57,558 nt of DNA from Acidobacteriota bacterium (GCA_030066195.1 JASJCB010000151.1:1-57558), one strand, 5' to 3'; shown: positions 33,352 to 42,140, numbered from the stretch's first letter. Numbers and translations: made by a program. Notes: generated by a model from the letters alone, not told the origin.

Positions 33352-34671
33352 ATGTCGGTGATTTCGATCATCGGGGATGACGCCGTGCTTACCGGCCTAA
33401 AGTTAAGAAACTTCAAGAACTTCCGAGAGGCTCATATCCAGTTGGGCTCGATCAATGTGTTGATCGGCGCCAATGCCTCCGGCAAAAGTAACCTAAGGGA
33501 TGCCTTTCGGTTCTTACACGGTATTGCACGCGGTTATTCTCTAGCCGAGATTATGGGAGAAAAGTACGCCGACGGCGGCGTTCTACAATGGCGCGGCATT
33601 CGCGGGGGGCCGCGGGAAATTCTTTACCCGGGCGCCGATAGCTTCATGCTTCGGGTAACCTTTCAGCACGAAAAGAAACGGAAAACCAAGCAGGAAATAT
33701 CACCCGGGGTAGGAAGGCAGAATCTGGATCGGCTCCCGGATGCCGTGTATACCATCGAAGTATCCGTGAGCGAACTGCCGGTGATCCGCCGTGAATCGCT
33801 TTACCTGAACCATTCCATGGTTTTCGACACCCATCCCCCCGAGGAAACCGTCACACGGACAGATACCGACACCGTCGGGTGTTTCTTGAGCGCCGCTCCC
33901 AAGCATGAACACCGGAACTTTTCATCAGGAACCCCGATCCTTGCACAACTGAGATCCGAGAATGGTGATTCCCCTTTCTCCGAGACCATACAAAGCGTTG
34001 CGGAGAAATTGTCATCGATCCGGTTTTTCGACCCCCATCCCGAGGTCATGCGTCAACCTTCCTTTCCCGGTCAAACCATTTTGGGAGATCGCGGGGAAAA
34101 CCTGTCGCCGGTGTTGCAAGCCGTTTGCGCCGATAAGGACAAGAGAAAAGCGCTGGTGGAATGGCTACGCGAATTAACGCCGTCGGATGCCCGAGACCTG
34201 GATTTTATGTCCGATCCAACGGGAAAGATCATTCTTGCCCTGGTAGAGGGAAACAACCGAAAAATCTCTGCCTACAGCGCCTCTGACGGAACCTTGCGAT
34301 TCCTGGCTGTTATCGCCGCGCTGATGGGACCCAAGCCCGGCGGCCTCTTGATTTTCGAAGAGATGGAAAACGGTCTGCATCCTTCTAGAGTTCACCTTCT
34401 GACCCAACTATTGGAACAGAAGACACGTGAAATGAATCTCCAAGTCCTGGCCACGACACACTCGCCTCAACTATTGCGCTATCTCAGCGGCGCCTCCTTG
34501 GAGCATGCTTCCTTGATCTATCGTGGGGAAGACAGTCCCGAAGGTCGCATTACCCGTTTGATCGACATTCCCGATTTCAAAACCTTGATCGAAGATCAGG
34601 ACGCCGGACGACTGCATGAGTCGGGCTGGTATGAGGACGCCGTGTTCTTCCTCTCGGAGGCCGGCCGGTGA
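33352..34671 (+). CDS. AAA (ABC-type/OLD-like) ATPase, candidate defence sensor
   Basis: 439 residues with 'LTGLKLRNFKNFREAHIQLGSINVLIGANASGKSN' at the N-terminus, with Walker A GANASGKS at 39-46. Also visible are an ABC-like signature region (SASDGTLRFLAVIAAL), Walker B LLIFEEMENGLHP near 332-344, and the H-loop ATTHSPQLLRYL near 368. This is the AAA_15/AAA_21 group, related to RecF/SMC and OLD, which often senses DNA or phage proteins in defence systems. ATG 33352 is used; GTG 33385, with GGGGA upstream and a start right at LTGLKLRNF, is a good alternative. The stop overlaps the TOPRIM-like gene (GTGA). Codon use looks less GC-biased than in neighbours. Confidence 0.75.
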   Translation: MSVISIIGDDAVLTGLKLRNFKNFREAHIQLGSINVLIGANASGKSNLRDAFRFLHGIARGYSLAEIMGEKYADGGVLQWRGIRGGPREILYPGADSFMLRVTFQHEKKRKTKQEISPGVGRQNLDRLPDAVYTIEVSVSELPVIRRESLYLNHSMVFDTHPPEETVTRTDTDTVGCFLSAAPKHEHRNFSSGTPILAQLRSENGDSPFSETIQSVAEKLSSIRFFDPHPEVMRQPSFPGQTILGDRGENLSPVLQAVCADKDKRKALVEWLRELTPSDARDLDFMSDPTGKIILALVEGNNRKISAYSASDGTLRFLAVIAALMGPKPGGLLIFEEMENGLHPSRVHLLTQLLEQKTREMNLQVLATTHSPQLLRYLSGASLEHASLIYRGEDSPEGRITRLIDIPDFKTLIEDQDAGRLHESGWYEDAVFFLSEAGR

Positions 34672-35249
34672 ATGTACTGGTTATTCCGGAGGACTTTCGC
34701 AAGGACCAATATATGCTGAAGCCGCTCATCGAGGCCCTGATGCGTTCGGCGGGCCGAAAGAAAGCCCGAGTCAGGGTTTGTCGCGATCCCTTGTTGGGCG
34801 GTGTATCCCAGGCCTTGAAGTGGTCGCGCTTGGAGGAGATCATCGTTCGCTACAAAGGAATGATCGATGTTTTCCTTCTTTGCGTCGATAGAGATGGTAT
34901 TACGGAAAGACGCAAGAGTTTGGATCATTTGGAAACCAAAGCAACTCAATTTCTGCCGGAACATAAATACTTCCTGGCCGAAAACGCCTGGCAAGAACTG
35001 GAAGTTTGGGTTCTGGCCGGCCAAAAAGATCTACCCGGTGACTGGAACTGGCAGGACATTCGGCAGGAACGTGATCCCAAGGAAGCCTACTTCATCCCCT
35101 TCAGTCATAGCCGAGATTTGGTGAATGAACCCGGCGAGGGAAGGAGAACCCTCGCCCGAGAGGCTGCCGGTAACTTCACGAGAGTCCTGCGGTTATGCCC
35201 CGAACTCAACCATTTGAGAGACCGGCTACAAGCCCTGATCACTACCTGA
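34668..35249 (+). CDS. TOPRIM-like (DUF4276/RloB-like) protein, candidate nuclease partner
   Basis: 193 residues from GTG 34668 (GGAGG 7 bases upstream), overlapping the ATPase stop. Key positions fit a small TOPRIM domain: Glu8 in VLVIPEDF, then the Asp-x-Asp pair Asp74/Asp76 in FLLCVDRDG, and ENAWQELEVWVLAG (105-118), the 'pv-q-E-l-E-a-W-l-l-a' block typical of DUF4276 proteins. TOPRIM domains bind Mg and cut or nick nucleic acid. Paired with an OLD-like ATPase this resembles the split ATPase plus TOPRIM design of defence systems such as PARIS, while Gabija and OLD join both in one chain. Identity as one of these is not claimed. Confidence 0.65.
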   Translation: MNVLVIPEDFRKDQYMLKPLIEALMRSAGRKKARVRVCRDPLLGGVSQALKWSRLEEIIVRYKGMIDVFLLCVDRDGITERRKSLDHLETKATQFLPEHKYFLAENAWQELEVWVLAGQKDLPGDWNWQDIRQERDPKEAYFIPFSHSRDLVNEPGEGRRTLAREAAGNFTRVLRLCPELNHLRDRLQALITT

Positions 35250-35284
35250 GCAGAGACGGCAAACACATTATCGAAATCACCCGA

Positions 35285-35432
35285 TCAGAAGACATTTTCT
35301 TTGACCTCGATCTTTTTGACGCCCGCGAGATCTGCCCTGTTGCTGACATAACCGATAGCTCCGGGGTTGGCGGCCACGCAAGCGGTCACTTCCTCGTCGC
35401 CGGTAAACGAGATCGGCGTTTCAAACGTTCAT
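35285..35432 (-). pseudogene. Internally deleted copy of the phosphate-binding-like protein gene
   Basis: This is a broken copy of the gene at 36617-37126. It keeps the start region (ATGAACGTTTG, then a stop) and jumps directly to the last ~42 codons (PISFTGDEEVTACVAANPGAIGYV… ending KKIEVKENVF stop), losing about 360 bases between. The 5' flank (…CTTCTGAGAAACGA-ATG) and the 3' flank (GATCGGGTGATTTCGATAATG) match the intact copy. Homology stops at about 35268, where another porin gene should begin. Confidence 0.8.
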
Positions 35433-35442
35433 CGTTCGTTTC

Positions 35443-36600
35443 TCAGAAGTTGTAGGTGGCTTTAAAACCGCAGTAATGCCAATCCGCCACCGTGATATTT
35501 TCCAGGTTCTCGGTGTCGAAGGTAGCAATCAAACCGATGCCGTCGACATCGTGCCATTCGGCCTTGAGCACCCATGACGATCTCAGGTCATACCGCAAAC
35601 CTAACGACAGGTCTTTCTGCCAGGCCAGGTGTCGGGGAATTCCCATCATGGTGTTGAAGTCGCCGTCCTTATCATCCTTTCTTGGATAGAACTCGTCGTA
35701 TGTGAGGTTAAGCGACAGCCTGGGGGTCAAATCTGCCGAGCACTGGATATACCGGCCCAAAGGCCCCCGGGCAAAGTCGTATTCTGCAGATTCGGCGATC
35801 ACTGTCCAGCCCGACCTCTCATAGGTCAGGGAGGCTGTGGTCAGGTTCGCATTATCTATTCGACCCGAGATCGGGGTACCGTTGAGAAGGACAAGGTCCG
35901 CAATGACGTTGGCTCTGAAGTAGGAGGCTCCGACTGACAAGCCCCTGATCGGGGTATTCCACCGCAGGGTGCCGCCCATTAACGAATCGCTTCGCAACGA
36001 GGCCGATGCATAAGGTCCGGGCCCTCCCAATAGTCTTAATAGGGCTAGAGGACCCGGCTCATCAACATCGAAATCCAGATTCCCGGCATAGACTTCGTAA
36101 TCTATGTTCCCAGGTAGATTTCCAAACAAGCTGAGACCTTGGTAGGCGTTGTTTAGCGCGCGGGTGCCCTCAGCGTATACGCTTTGAGGCAGGAAGATCT
36201 GGCCGCGGAGAAGGTCGATGTCGCGTTCCTGATTGTAAAAACCAATCGGTTGTTTGATCTTGCCGATGCGAAAGCCCAACTCGTTTCGCCACTGATATTC
36301 CGCGAGCGCCCAGTCGAGGAAAACCTCGTGGTTGCCGATATCGCCCAGGTCGCGAGCAAACAACTGGAGGCCGAGCCGCAGATTGTCGCTCAGGCGTTTG
36401 TTGAAGTTAAGTCCGACCTCTGAAAATTCAAAGGTGCCGCCTCGCGTCTCCGCCCAAAAGTCATGTTCGGACGATTCCAGGTATCCCTGGCTCAGGAAGC
36501 CGTGGATCTCTAATTCCTCGATTTGCGCCGGGGCGGGTAACGTGACCGCCAGGACGCTCAAAAGAAAAACGAGATCGCTTTTGTTGCGTAACAAGCCCAT
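35443..36600 (-). CDS. Outer membrane porin-like protein, copy 1 of a tandem duplication
   Basis: 385 residues with a signal peptide (MGLLRNKSDLVFLLSVLAVTLPAPAQ) and a barrel body: IHGFLSQGYLESSEHDFWAETRGGTFEFSEVGLNFNKRLSDNLRLGLQLFARDLG, IGKIKQPIGFYNQERDIDLLRG, ending WHYCGFKATYNF. It is closely related to the copy at 37134-38360 along its whole length. The family is a phosphate-selective-porin-like or 'TonB-independent' outer membrane group often encoded beside a small PstS-like protein, as here. ATG 36600 has no strong ribosome-binding site and lies 16 bases after the binding-protein stop, so translation may be coupled. It was displaced from its native upstream end by the duplication. Confidence 0.75.
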   Translation of the reverse strand: MGLLRNKSDLVFLLSVLAVTLPAPAQIEELEIHGFLSQGYLESSEHDFWAETRGGTFEFSEVGLNFNKRLSDNLRLGLQLFARDLGDIGNHEVFLDWALAEYQWRNELGFRIGKIKQPIGFYNQERDIDLLRGQIFLPQSVYAEGTRALNNAYQGLSLFGNLPGNIDYEVYAGNLDFDVDEPGPLALLRLLGGPGPYASASLRSDSLMGGTLRWNTPIRGLSVGASYFRANVIADLVLLNGTPISGRIDNANLTTASLTYERSGWTVIAESAEYDFARGPLGRYIQCSADLTPRLSLNLTYDEFYPRKDDKDGDFNTMMGIPRHLAWQKDLSLGLRYDLRSSWVLKAEWHDVDGIGLIATFDTENLENITVADWHYCGFKATYNF

Positions 36601-36616
36601 TATCGAAATCGCCCGA

Positions 36617-37126
36617 TCAGAGAGCATCTTCTTTGACCTCGATCTTTTTGACGCCCACGAGATCTGCCGTATTGCCGACGTAGCCGATAGCTCCGGGGTT
36701 GGCGGCCACATACGCGATCACTTCTTCGTCGCCGGTAAACGAGATCGGCGGGACGCCTTTGCCCGTGTACAGCACCCGTTTCCAAAATATGGAGAACTGG
36801 CGTTCATTGTTCCCCAGATAAAGCTCCAGGAATTTTTTGTGGAGCGGCCCGCTTTGCCTGGTGACGAGTCGGATACGTGTGCCGTCGGGCCAGCGGGTTT
36901 TCTTGTTGCGGTAGATCTTTTCGAGTTCCCTTGCATTGATAGAATCGATGTTGTTGTCAGGGTGCGTGATCAGGACCGGGTCGCCGGCTTGAAGGGTCGT
37001 TCCCGCCAGTAATACCGTGATCAAAAGTAGCCGAGCCTTTCCGCTCCATGTGGATTTTGATTTCGATCGGCCGATACGAGTTCCTAAAAATAGCGTCATG
37101 ATCAAGTATTTCCAAACGTTCATCAT
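36617..37126 (-). CDS. Small PstS-like (phosphate-binding-like) periplasmic protein
   Basis: 169 residues. An export signal lies at about 30-48 (ARLLLITVLLAGTTLQAG), preceded by an unusually long positive N-terminus, so a later start is possible. The mature part reads DPVLITHPDNNIDSINARELEKIYRNKKTRWPDGTRIRLVTRQSG…FLELYLGNNERQFSIFWKRVLYTGKGVPPISFTGDEEVIAYVAANPGAIGYV. This is a single-lobe version of the phosphate-binding periplasmic fold (the 'G-x-x-s-a-i-a-Y-v…pgAIGYv' end is diagnostic). It lies between two paralogous porins; a decayed copy is at 35285. It may bind an anion delivered by the porin. No ABC permease is nearby. Confidence 0.75.
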   Translation of the reverse strand: MMNVWKYLIMTLFLGTRIGRSKSKSTWSGKARLLLITVLLAGTTLQAGDPVLITHPDNNIDSINARELEKIYRNKKTRWPDGTRIRLVTRQSGPLHKKFLELYLGNNERQFSIFWKRVLYTGKGVPPISFTGDEEVIAYVAANPGAIGYVGNTADLVGVKKIEVKEDAL

Positions 37127-37133
37127 TCGTTTC

Positions 37134-38360
37134 TCAGAAGTTATACGTGGCTTTCAGGCCGAGGTAATGCCAATCCGCCACGGTGATGTTTTCCAGGTTC
37201 TCGGGTTCGAAGGTGGCAATCAGACCGGTGCCGTCGACATCGTGCCATTCGGCTTTAAGCACCCATGACGATCCCAGGTCATACCGAAGACCTATTGACA
37301 GATCCTTCTGCCAGGCAAGGTGTCGGGGAAAGCCGGACATTGCAATGAAGTCGCCGTTCTTATCGTTCTTCATCGGGTAGAACTCGTCGTAGCCGGCATG
37401 AAGCGACAGTCTACGGGTCAGATCTATGGAGCACTGGATATACCGACCCAACGGCCTGTCGGGCTCGGCATATTCTGAAGTTTCGGCGATCACTGTCCAG
37501 CCCGGTCGCTCATAGACCGCGGAGGTAGTGATCAGTTTCGCATTATCTATCCGACCCTCGATCCGGGTCCCGTCGAGGAGTATCAGGTCCGCAATGATAT
37601 CAGTCGATAAGTAGGCGACTTCAAAAGACAAGCCCCTTAGCGGAGTGTTCCACCGCAGGGTACCGCCCTTCATCGAATCGCTTCGCATCGAGATCGATGC
37701 ATAGGGTAGAGCACCTGTTATCCGTTGTAATATAGCCAGGGTACCCGGTTCGTTAACATCGAACTCCAGATTACCGACATAGATATCGAAATCTATATTT
37801 CCGGGTAGATTTCCAAACACGCTGACACCTTGATAGGCGTTGATCAGCGAGCGGGTACCCTCCGCGTATAGGCTTTGAGGCAGAAAGATCTGGTCGCGCA
37901 GCAGGTCGATATCGCTCTCCAGACTGTAGAAACCGATGGGTTGTTTGATCTTGCCGATGCGAAAGCCCAACTCGTTTCGCCACTGATATTCCGCGAGCGC
38001 CCAGTCGAGGATGACCTCGTGGTTCCCGATATCGCCCAGATCGCGTGCAAACAACTGGAGCCCCAGCCGCAGATTGTCGCTCAAGCGCTTGTTGATATTC
38101 AGCCCGACCTCTGAAAATTCAAAGGTGCCGCCTTGCGTCTCCGCCCAAAAGTCAAACTCGGAAGATTCCAGGTATCCCTGGCTCAGGAAGCCGTGAATCC
38201 TTAAGTCTTCCATTTGCGCCGGTGCGGGAAAAGAGGGAGCCAGGACACTTAAAAGAACAACGGCGGCGCTTTTGTTGAGAAACAAGCCAAGCAGACAATT
38301 GTTCAAGAATTGAACAGCCGGAAAGAGAATTACCTGAATTTCAAAAGGCAATTTGTTCAT
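37134..38360 (-). CDS. Outer membrane porin-like protein, copy 2 of a tandem duplication
   Basis: 408 residues, paralogous to 35443-36600 with nearly the same strands (IHGFLSQGYLESSEFDFWAETQGGTFEFSEVGLNINKRLSDN; IGKIKQPIGFYSLESDIDLLRD; ending WHYLGLKATYNF). Starting at ATG 38360 (AGGAAA upstream), it has a long leader MNKLPFEIQVILFPAVQFL… before the signal-like NKSAAVVLLSVLAPSFPAPAQ. That first stretch has no match in copy 1, so this copy probably keeps the original promoter end of the array. The binding-protein gene begins 7 bases after its stop. Confidence 0.75.
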   Translation of the reverse strand: MNKLPFEIQVILFPAVQFLNNCLLGLFLNKSAAVVLLSVLAPSFPAPAQMEDLRIHGFLSQGYLESSEFDFWAETQGGTFEFSEVGLNINKRLSDNLRLGLQLFARDLGDIGNHEVILDWALAEYQWRNELGFRIGKIKQPIGFYSLESDIDLLRDQIFLPQSLYAEGTRSLINAYQGVSVFGNLPGNIDFDIYVGNLEFDVNEPGTLAILQRITGALPYASISMRSDSMKGGTLRWNTPLRGLSFEVAYLSTDIIADLILLDGTRIEGRIDNAKLITTSAVYERPGWTVIAETSEYAEPDRPLGRYIQCSIDLTRRLSLHAGYDEFYPMKNDKNGDFIAMSGFPRHLAWQKDLSIGLRYDLGSSWVLKAEWHDVDGTGLIATFEPENLENITVADWHYLGLKATYNF

Positions 38361-38673
38361 TAAATGTTTCCTGACCGTTGATTAGGATCGGCACTCAAAA
38401 TTATCGGCTTTTAGAAAAACTTAATGAGGTTTTTTTGTGGCCCGAGAAAGGACTGAATTTCATCCGAAAAAGCAGACGTCTGAGGGACCTTGTCTTGCTG
38501 AGAACTGAAACCAGTTTCGCGACGTCGCGTAAATCATAGCAAGTGAAGACCGCGATCGAGTCACATCCGACCTTGACGTGTCCCAACTACCAGGAAAACA
38601 AACCTGGGCTCACCATCAGTGGGAGTGTTATGATGATGCCGACATTACCCTCTGGCCGTTGGAGGTATTCCCA
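38361..38673. other. Intergenic region between divergent units
   Basis: 313 bases between the porin array (-) and the VWFA-related pair (+). It carries the extended -10 at 38626-38634 for the plus strand. No other feature was recognised. Confidence 0.35.
38626..38634 (+). promoter_or_regulatory. Extended -10 promoter of the VWFA pair
   Basis: TG-T-TATGAT, followed 39 bases later by ATG 38674 with GGAGG at 38661. It has the same form as the element at 29592. Confidence 0.5.
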
Positions 38674-39840
38674 ATGATCCTAGCGGTTTTGCTTTCCCTG
38701 CTTGCTTTGCAGGAGCAATCCCCCCAAATCGAAGAGACGTTGGAAATCAAGCGCAAGCAGTTACGCGTTCGCGTCACCGGCGAGGACGGTCGGCTCGTCA
38801 CCGGTCTCACCGCCGCCGATTTTGCGCTCGACGTCAACGGCAGATTGATCACCAGACTTACCCTTCGCGAGATGCCGGCCGGTCATTTTTACCTCCTGAC
38901 CTACGACGCGCCCGACGTGCCCGAGGAACTTCAGTTAAAGCTGTTGAGCAGCGCCCATGCCGACGCCGAGTTGCATTACGGCCGCCTGCTCGATTCGCCG
39001 GACAGCTTCCAAAAACACCCCGAGCAGCAGCATCAGGTGGATTTTGAAAACACCCTGTTCTTCGGTGCGCCTCGCGAGGAGTTGGATGTACGCTGGGGCG
39101 CCTATCAATTCATTTCCGAGAGCGGCGGTTTTCGCTACACTCCCTACGGCGCCATGCCGTTTGCCGAGTTTCCCGACGGCGGCTATGAAATCGGTTTCGC
39201 GGCCCTTGACGAACACGCCGCCCTGGTCGATTACACCAAGATGGTTCTCAACCACCAGTTCACTTTTGACGTCTTCCGCTTCTACGATCTGCTGGACCCC
39301 GAAACCGCGGCCAGGCGACTGCGCATCTATGTTCGCGATATGGAAACCGGCAAGGGTTACCTCAACGAGATCGAAGCGCCGCCGCCTCCCGATCCGGGCA
39401 AAACCAGTCTCAGTTCACTGGTCCTTCACAAAGCCGACGAGCCGCCCGCGTTTGCCTTTCACAGGATCCGCTACCACCGGCAAAAGAAAAAGAACGATGT
39501 GCCGGTACCGGCCGACCCGTTCCAAATCGGCGAGGAATTGCTGCCCATCGGCATAGAAGCCGAATACAAGACCGACGATTCTCTGAGACTGTTCTTCCAC
39601 ATCCAAAATCTACAAGGGGAACTGACCGATATGAAATTGAACTGTACGGCCAGGAGCGGTAGAACACGATTGAGGATACCGCTGAATCCTCTGGCGATCA
39701 AGGAAGTGATTCCGGGCACCTTTGGTTTTTACGGGGAAGTGGATGCGTCTCGTTTGGACCCGGGGAACTACGATTTGGTGGTGGTCTTGTACAGCGGCAG
39801 GACCCGTTTCAAGCGTTCCCTTGATCTGGTTTTACAGTAG
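38674..39840 (+). CDS. Exported VWFA-related-type protein (N-terminal module only)
   Basis: 388 residues from ATG 38674 (GGAGG 8 bases upstream), with a short hydrophobic N-terminus MILAVLLSLLALQ. Residues ~28-55 read LRVRVTGEDGRLVTGLTAADFALDVNGRLI, the module that precedes VWFA domains in acidobacterial 'VWFA-related' proteins. The rest lacks an integrin-type DxSxS site and ends in beta strands (NLQGELTDMKLNCTARSG…DPGNYDLVVVLYSG). It sits 9 bases before a second protein that does have the VWA metal site, so the two are probably cotranscribed partners on the cell surface. Confidence 0.65.
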   Translation: MILAVLLSLLALQEQSPQIEETLEIKRKQLRVRVTGEDGRLVTGLTAADFALDVNGRLITRLTLREMPAGHFYLLTYDAPDVPEELQLKLLSSAHADAELHYGRLLDSPDSFQKHPEQQHQVDFENTLFFGAPREELDVRWGAYQFISESGGFRYTPYGAMPFAEFPDGGYEIGFAALDEHAALVDYTKMVLNHQFTFDVFRFYDLLDPETAARRLRIYVRDMETGKGYLNEIEAPPPPDPGKTSLSSLVLHKADEPPAFAFHRIRYHRQKKKNDVPVPADPFQIGEELLPIGIEAEYKTDDSLRLFFHIQNLQGELTDMKLNCTARSGRTRLRIPLNPLAIKEVIPGTFGFYGEVDASRLDPGNYDLVVVLYSGRTRFKRSLDLVLQ

Positions 39841-39849
39841 GGCGGTTGA

Positions 39850-41928
39850 ATGCTGATACACGCTTTAGCCTTCTGCCTCCTATTTTTGGCGCCCCAAGAC
39901 GAGACACCGGTCTTCCACTACTTTGAATTGGAAGTCGAGGATCAAGGTCGTCGGCTGATGGTAACCGGCAAGCCCGTGCGCTACCTACCGGTTGCCTATG
40001 TCGAACGAGAGGCGTTGGGAATTTCCCGGGAAACCTATTCCATGCTGGACGGTTCCATACGCGCGTTATTGACGGCCCTGGCCGAGGCCGACGCCCAGCG
40101 CTTGGAAGAAGAAGAAAACCCCAAGCTGGTTACCTACAAAATCACCCTGGCCGTGCGCAAGCCGGACGGCACCCTGGTCGATAAAGACGTGCAGCACATC
40201 AACTTCGATCTGGGTCTGATACCCGGCGGTTTCCACGTGACCGCCGGCGACGACGTGATGGAGATGTCGCTGCAGGAGATCACCTTCGAAGACGGCTACA
40301 GGGAATTTTTGCAAGACCTGATCTTCCCGGAGCCGATCAACCTGAAGCGGCCGCGAACCCCGGGTTACCTGGTCGACCTGTCTTTCGAGGTCAGTTATCT
40401 GATCAAGGAAGGCGTCATAGAACTGGGTTTGGACCGGACGACCGGGTCGTGGAGCTTGATTTCCAGGTTGCACGGCTACAGCTTATCCGAGCAGTTGGGC
40501 TCCCTGTATGTGCCGGCGAGCGGCAAGCCCGCCTCCTCGGTTCATCTGGTCCGGTTTGCGCAAGGAATCGAAACCCTTGCCGAAACGATGGCGGCGGACG
40601 AGCCCTCACAAGCAGCGCTGGAATCGGTCCTGGCCGTCTTCCCCATGGAACAACTGCCGGCGGAAATGCTGGGCAAACGTTTATTGGCCGCCGGCCGTTC
40701 AGGGGAAGCCCTGCGCCTGTTGACGCGTTTTCAAGCCGCCGCGCAGAAGCAGGACAAGGCGGCCGTTATGTACCGTAGCGCCGTCGATGAGGTAGCCGCC
40801 GAACAGCTGAATCTCATTCGCCGTATGGAAAGTTTCCGTCTGCTGGACTCGTCGCCCGTGAAACTGGTTTCGCCCGAGGACGGTGATCTGATCGGCGGCA
40901 CCGCGGAAGTGATCTTCGATCCGGGACCCCTGGGCCGCAAAATGCTGCGCGCCGAACTGGAGGCCAACGGCAAAGCCGTCGCCTCTATCAGCGGCCCGCC
41001 GTTTCGCATGAGCTTCAAACCCAACCGCCGTCATCGCCAGGTGAAGTTACTGCTGAAAACCTATTTCGATGACGAGACCCGCGCCGAAAACAAACTGACC
41101 GTGCGCGCCGTGGAACTGGGTTCCGAGGATACCATTCAGTTGATCCGCCTGCGCGCGGTAGCCGTCAAGGGCAACAAGTTCCTGACCGGCCTCAGGGCAA
41201 CGGAATTCAGCGTGCTGGAGGACGACAACCCGCGCGGCATTGCCTTCTTCAGCCGGGACAAGGCGCCGCTGAGCATTGTGGTGCTGATGGATACCTCCCG
41301 GTCCATGCACGGCGAGAAGATGTTTCGCGCCCAACATGCCGTGGCCGGCCTGTTGTCAAGCCTGGAGCCGGGCGACGAGGCCGCGGTGTTTTCCTTTGAC
41401 GACAAGGTACTGCGCCTGACCGATTTTCAGGATGACTTCAGTCAATCGAAGGGCATCCTCTACACCATGAGTCCACGGCTGGGCACCTCGCTTTACGACG
41501 CCCTGGCCGCGGCTCACGACACCCTGTTGGAGCGCTCGGGAACACCGGTCATCATCGTCGTTTCCGACGGCAAGGATTCCGTATCGGCAAGCGACGGACA
41601 AAAGGTGTTTCAGCAGATTGCCGCGTCCAACACCATGGTCTATTCCCTGTTTTTAGGTGACGCAACGGGTATCGACCGGGAAGGCTTCGGCTTTCTGAAC
41701 CTGCTGTCCTCCGAGACAGGTTCCATTACCACGCAACTGGCCAACCTGCGTTTTCTGGATCGGGAACTGGCGCGCATCTACCGCGAACTGAAGTCGTTCT
41801 ATCTGATCGACTTTTACAGCACCATGAAACCCTTCGATTCAAGTAGATTTGACCTGAAGCTATCGTCCTCGGGCGGCAAGGTTCGCTATCTTGTTATGCG
41901 CGAATTTGCGCACCAGACCAGTTATTGA
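39850..41928 (+). CDS. VWFA-related domain protein (Acidobacteria type)
   Basis: 692 residues with a short signal-like N-terminus (MLIHALAFCLLFLAPQ). The middle part has LRAVAVKGNKFLTGLRATEFSVLEDDNPRGIAFFSRDK, the pre-VWA module. The C-terminal von Willebrand A domain follows, with MIDAS motif LMDTSRSM (Asp481) and later TSLYDALAAAHDTLLERSG and VVSDGKDSVS, which supply the other metal ligands. This is the architecture of TIGR03436-type proteins, strongly expanded in Acidobacteriota. It probably mediates metal-dependent protein binding outside the cytoplasm. It ends 9 bases from a convergent cytochrome operon. Confidence 0.8.
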   Translation: MLIHALAFCLLFLAPQDETPVFHYFELEVEDQGRRLMVTGKPVRYLPVAYVEREALGISRETYSMLDGSIRALLTALAEADAQRLEEEENPKLVTYKITLAVRKPDGTLVDKDVQHINFDLGLIPGGFHVTAGDDVMEMSLQEITFEDGYREFLQDLIFPEPINLKRPRTPGYLVDLSFEVSYLIKEGVIELGLDRTTGSWSLISRLHGYSLSEQLGSLYVPASGKPASSVHLVRFAQGIETLAETMAADEPSQAALESVLAVFPMEQLPAEMLGKRLLAAGRSGEALRLLTRFQAAAQKQDKAAVMYRSAVDEVAAEQLNLIRRMESFRLLDSSPVKLVSPEDGDLIGGTAEVIFDPGPLGRKMLRAELEANGKAVASISGPPFRMSFKPNRRHRQVKLLLKTYFDDETRAENKLTVRAVELGSEDTIQLIRLRAVAVKGNKFLTGLRATEFSVLEDDNPRGIAFFSRDKAPLSIVVLMDTSRSMHGEKMFRAQHAVAGLLSSLEPGDEAAVFSFDDKVLRLTDFQDDFSQSKGILYTMSPRLGTSLYDALAAAHDTLLERSGTPVIIVVSDGKDSVSASDGQKVFQQIAASNTMVYSLFLGDATGIDREGFGFLNLLSSETGSITTQLANLRFLDRELARIYRELKSFYLIDFYSTMKPFDSSRFDLKLSSSGGKVRYLVMREFAHQTSY

Positions 41929-41936
41929 AACCGGGA

Positions 41937-42140
41937 TCAATCCTCCGCGGGCTCGTTCCCCTGCCAGTGATTGAACAAGTCAATCGCGGCCAGCAACAGG
42001 CCCAGGAACATCAGGGCGCCGCCCAAACCCAGTGTCAGCAGATAGGGCACCGCCGAATTGCAGAACAGTGAGACGATGAGCAAAATTATGGCAATTACAT
42101 GACAGGCAGCCGCCTTCTTCAATAAACTGGGAACCTCCAT
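41937..42140 (-). CDS. Small two-helix membrane protein of the cytochrome operon
   Basis: 67 residues with two membrane helices (ACHVIAIILLIVSLFCNSA and YLLTLGLGGALMFLGLLLAAIDLF) and a charged C-terminus. AAGGAGGA lies 4 bases before the ATG, and the gene follows the tetraheme cytochrome with no gap (TGA-ATG). The family is unknown; probably an accessory subunit of that cytochrome complex. Confidence 0.6.
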   Translation of the reverse strand: MEVPSLLKKAAACHVIAIILLIVSLFCNSAVPYLLTLGLGGALMFLGLLLAAIDLFNHWQGNEPAED

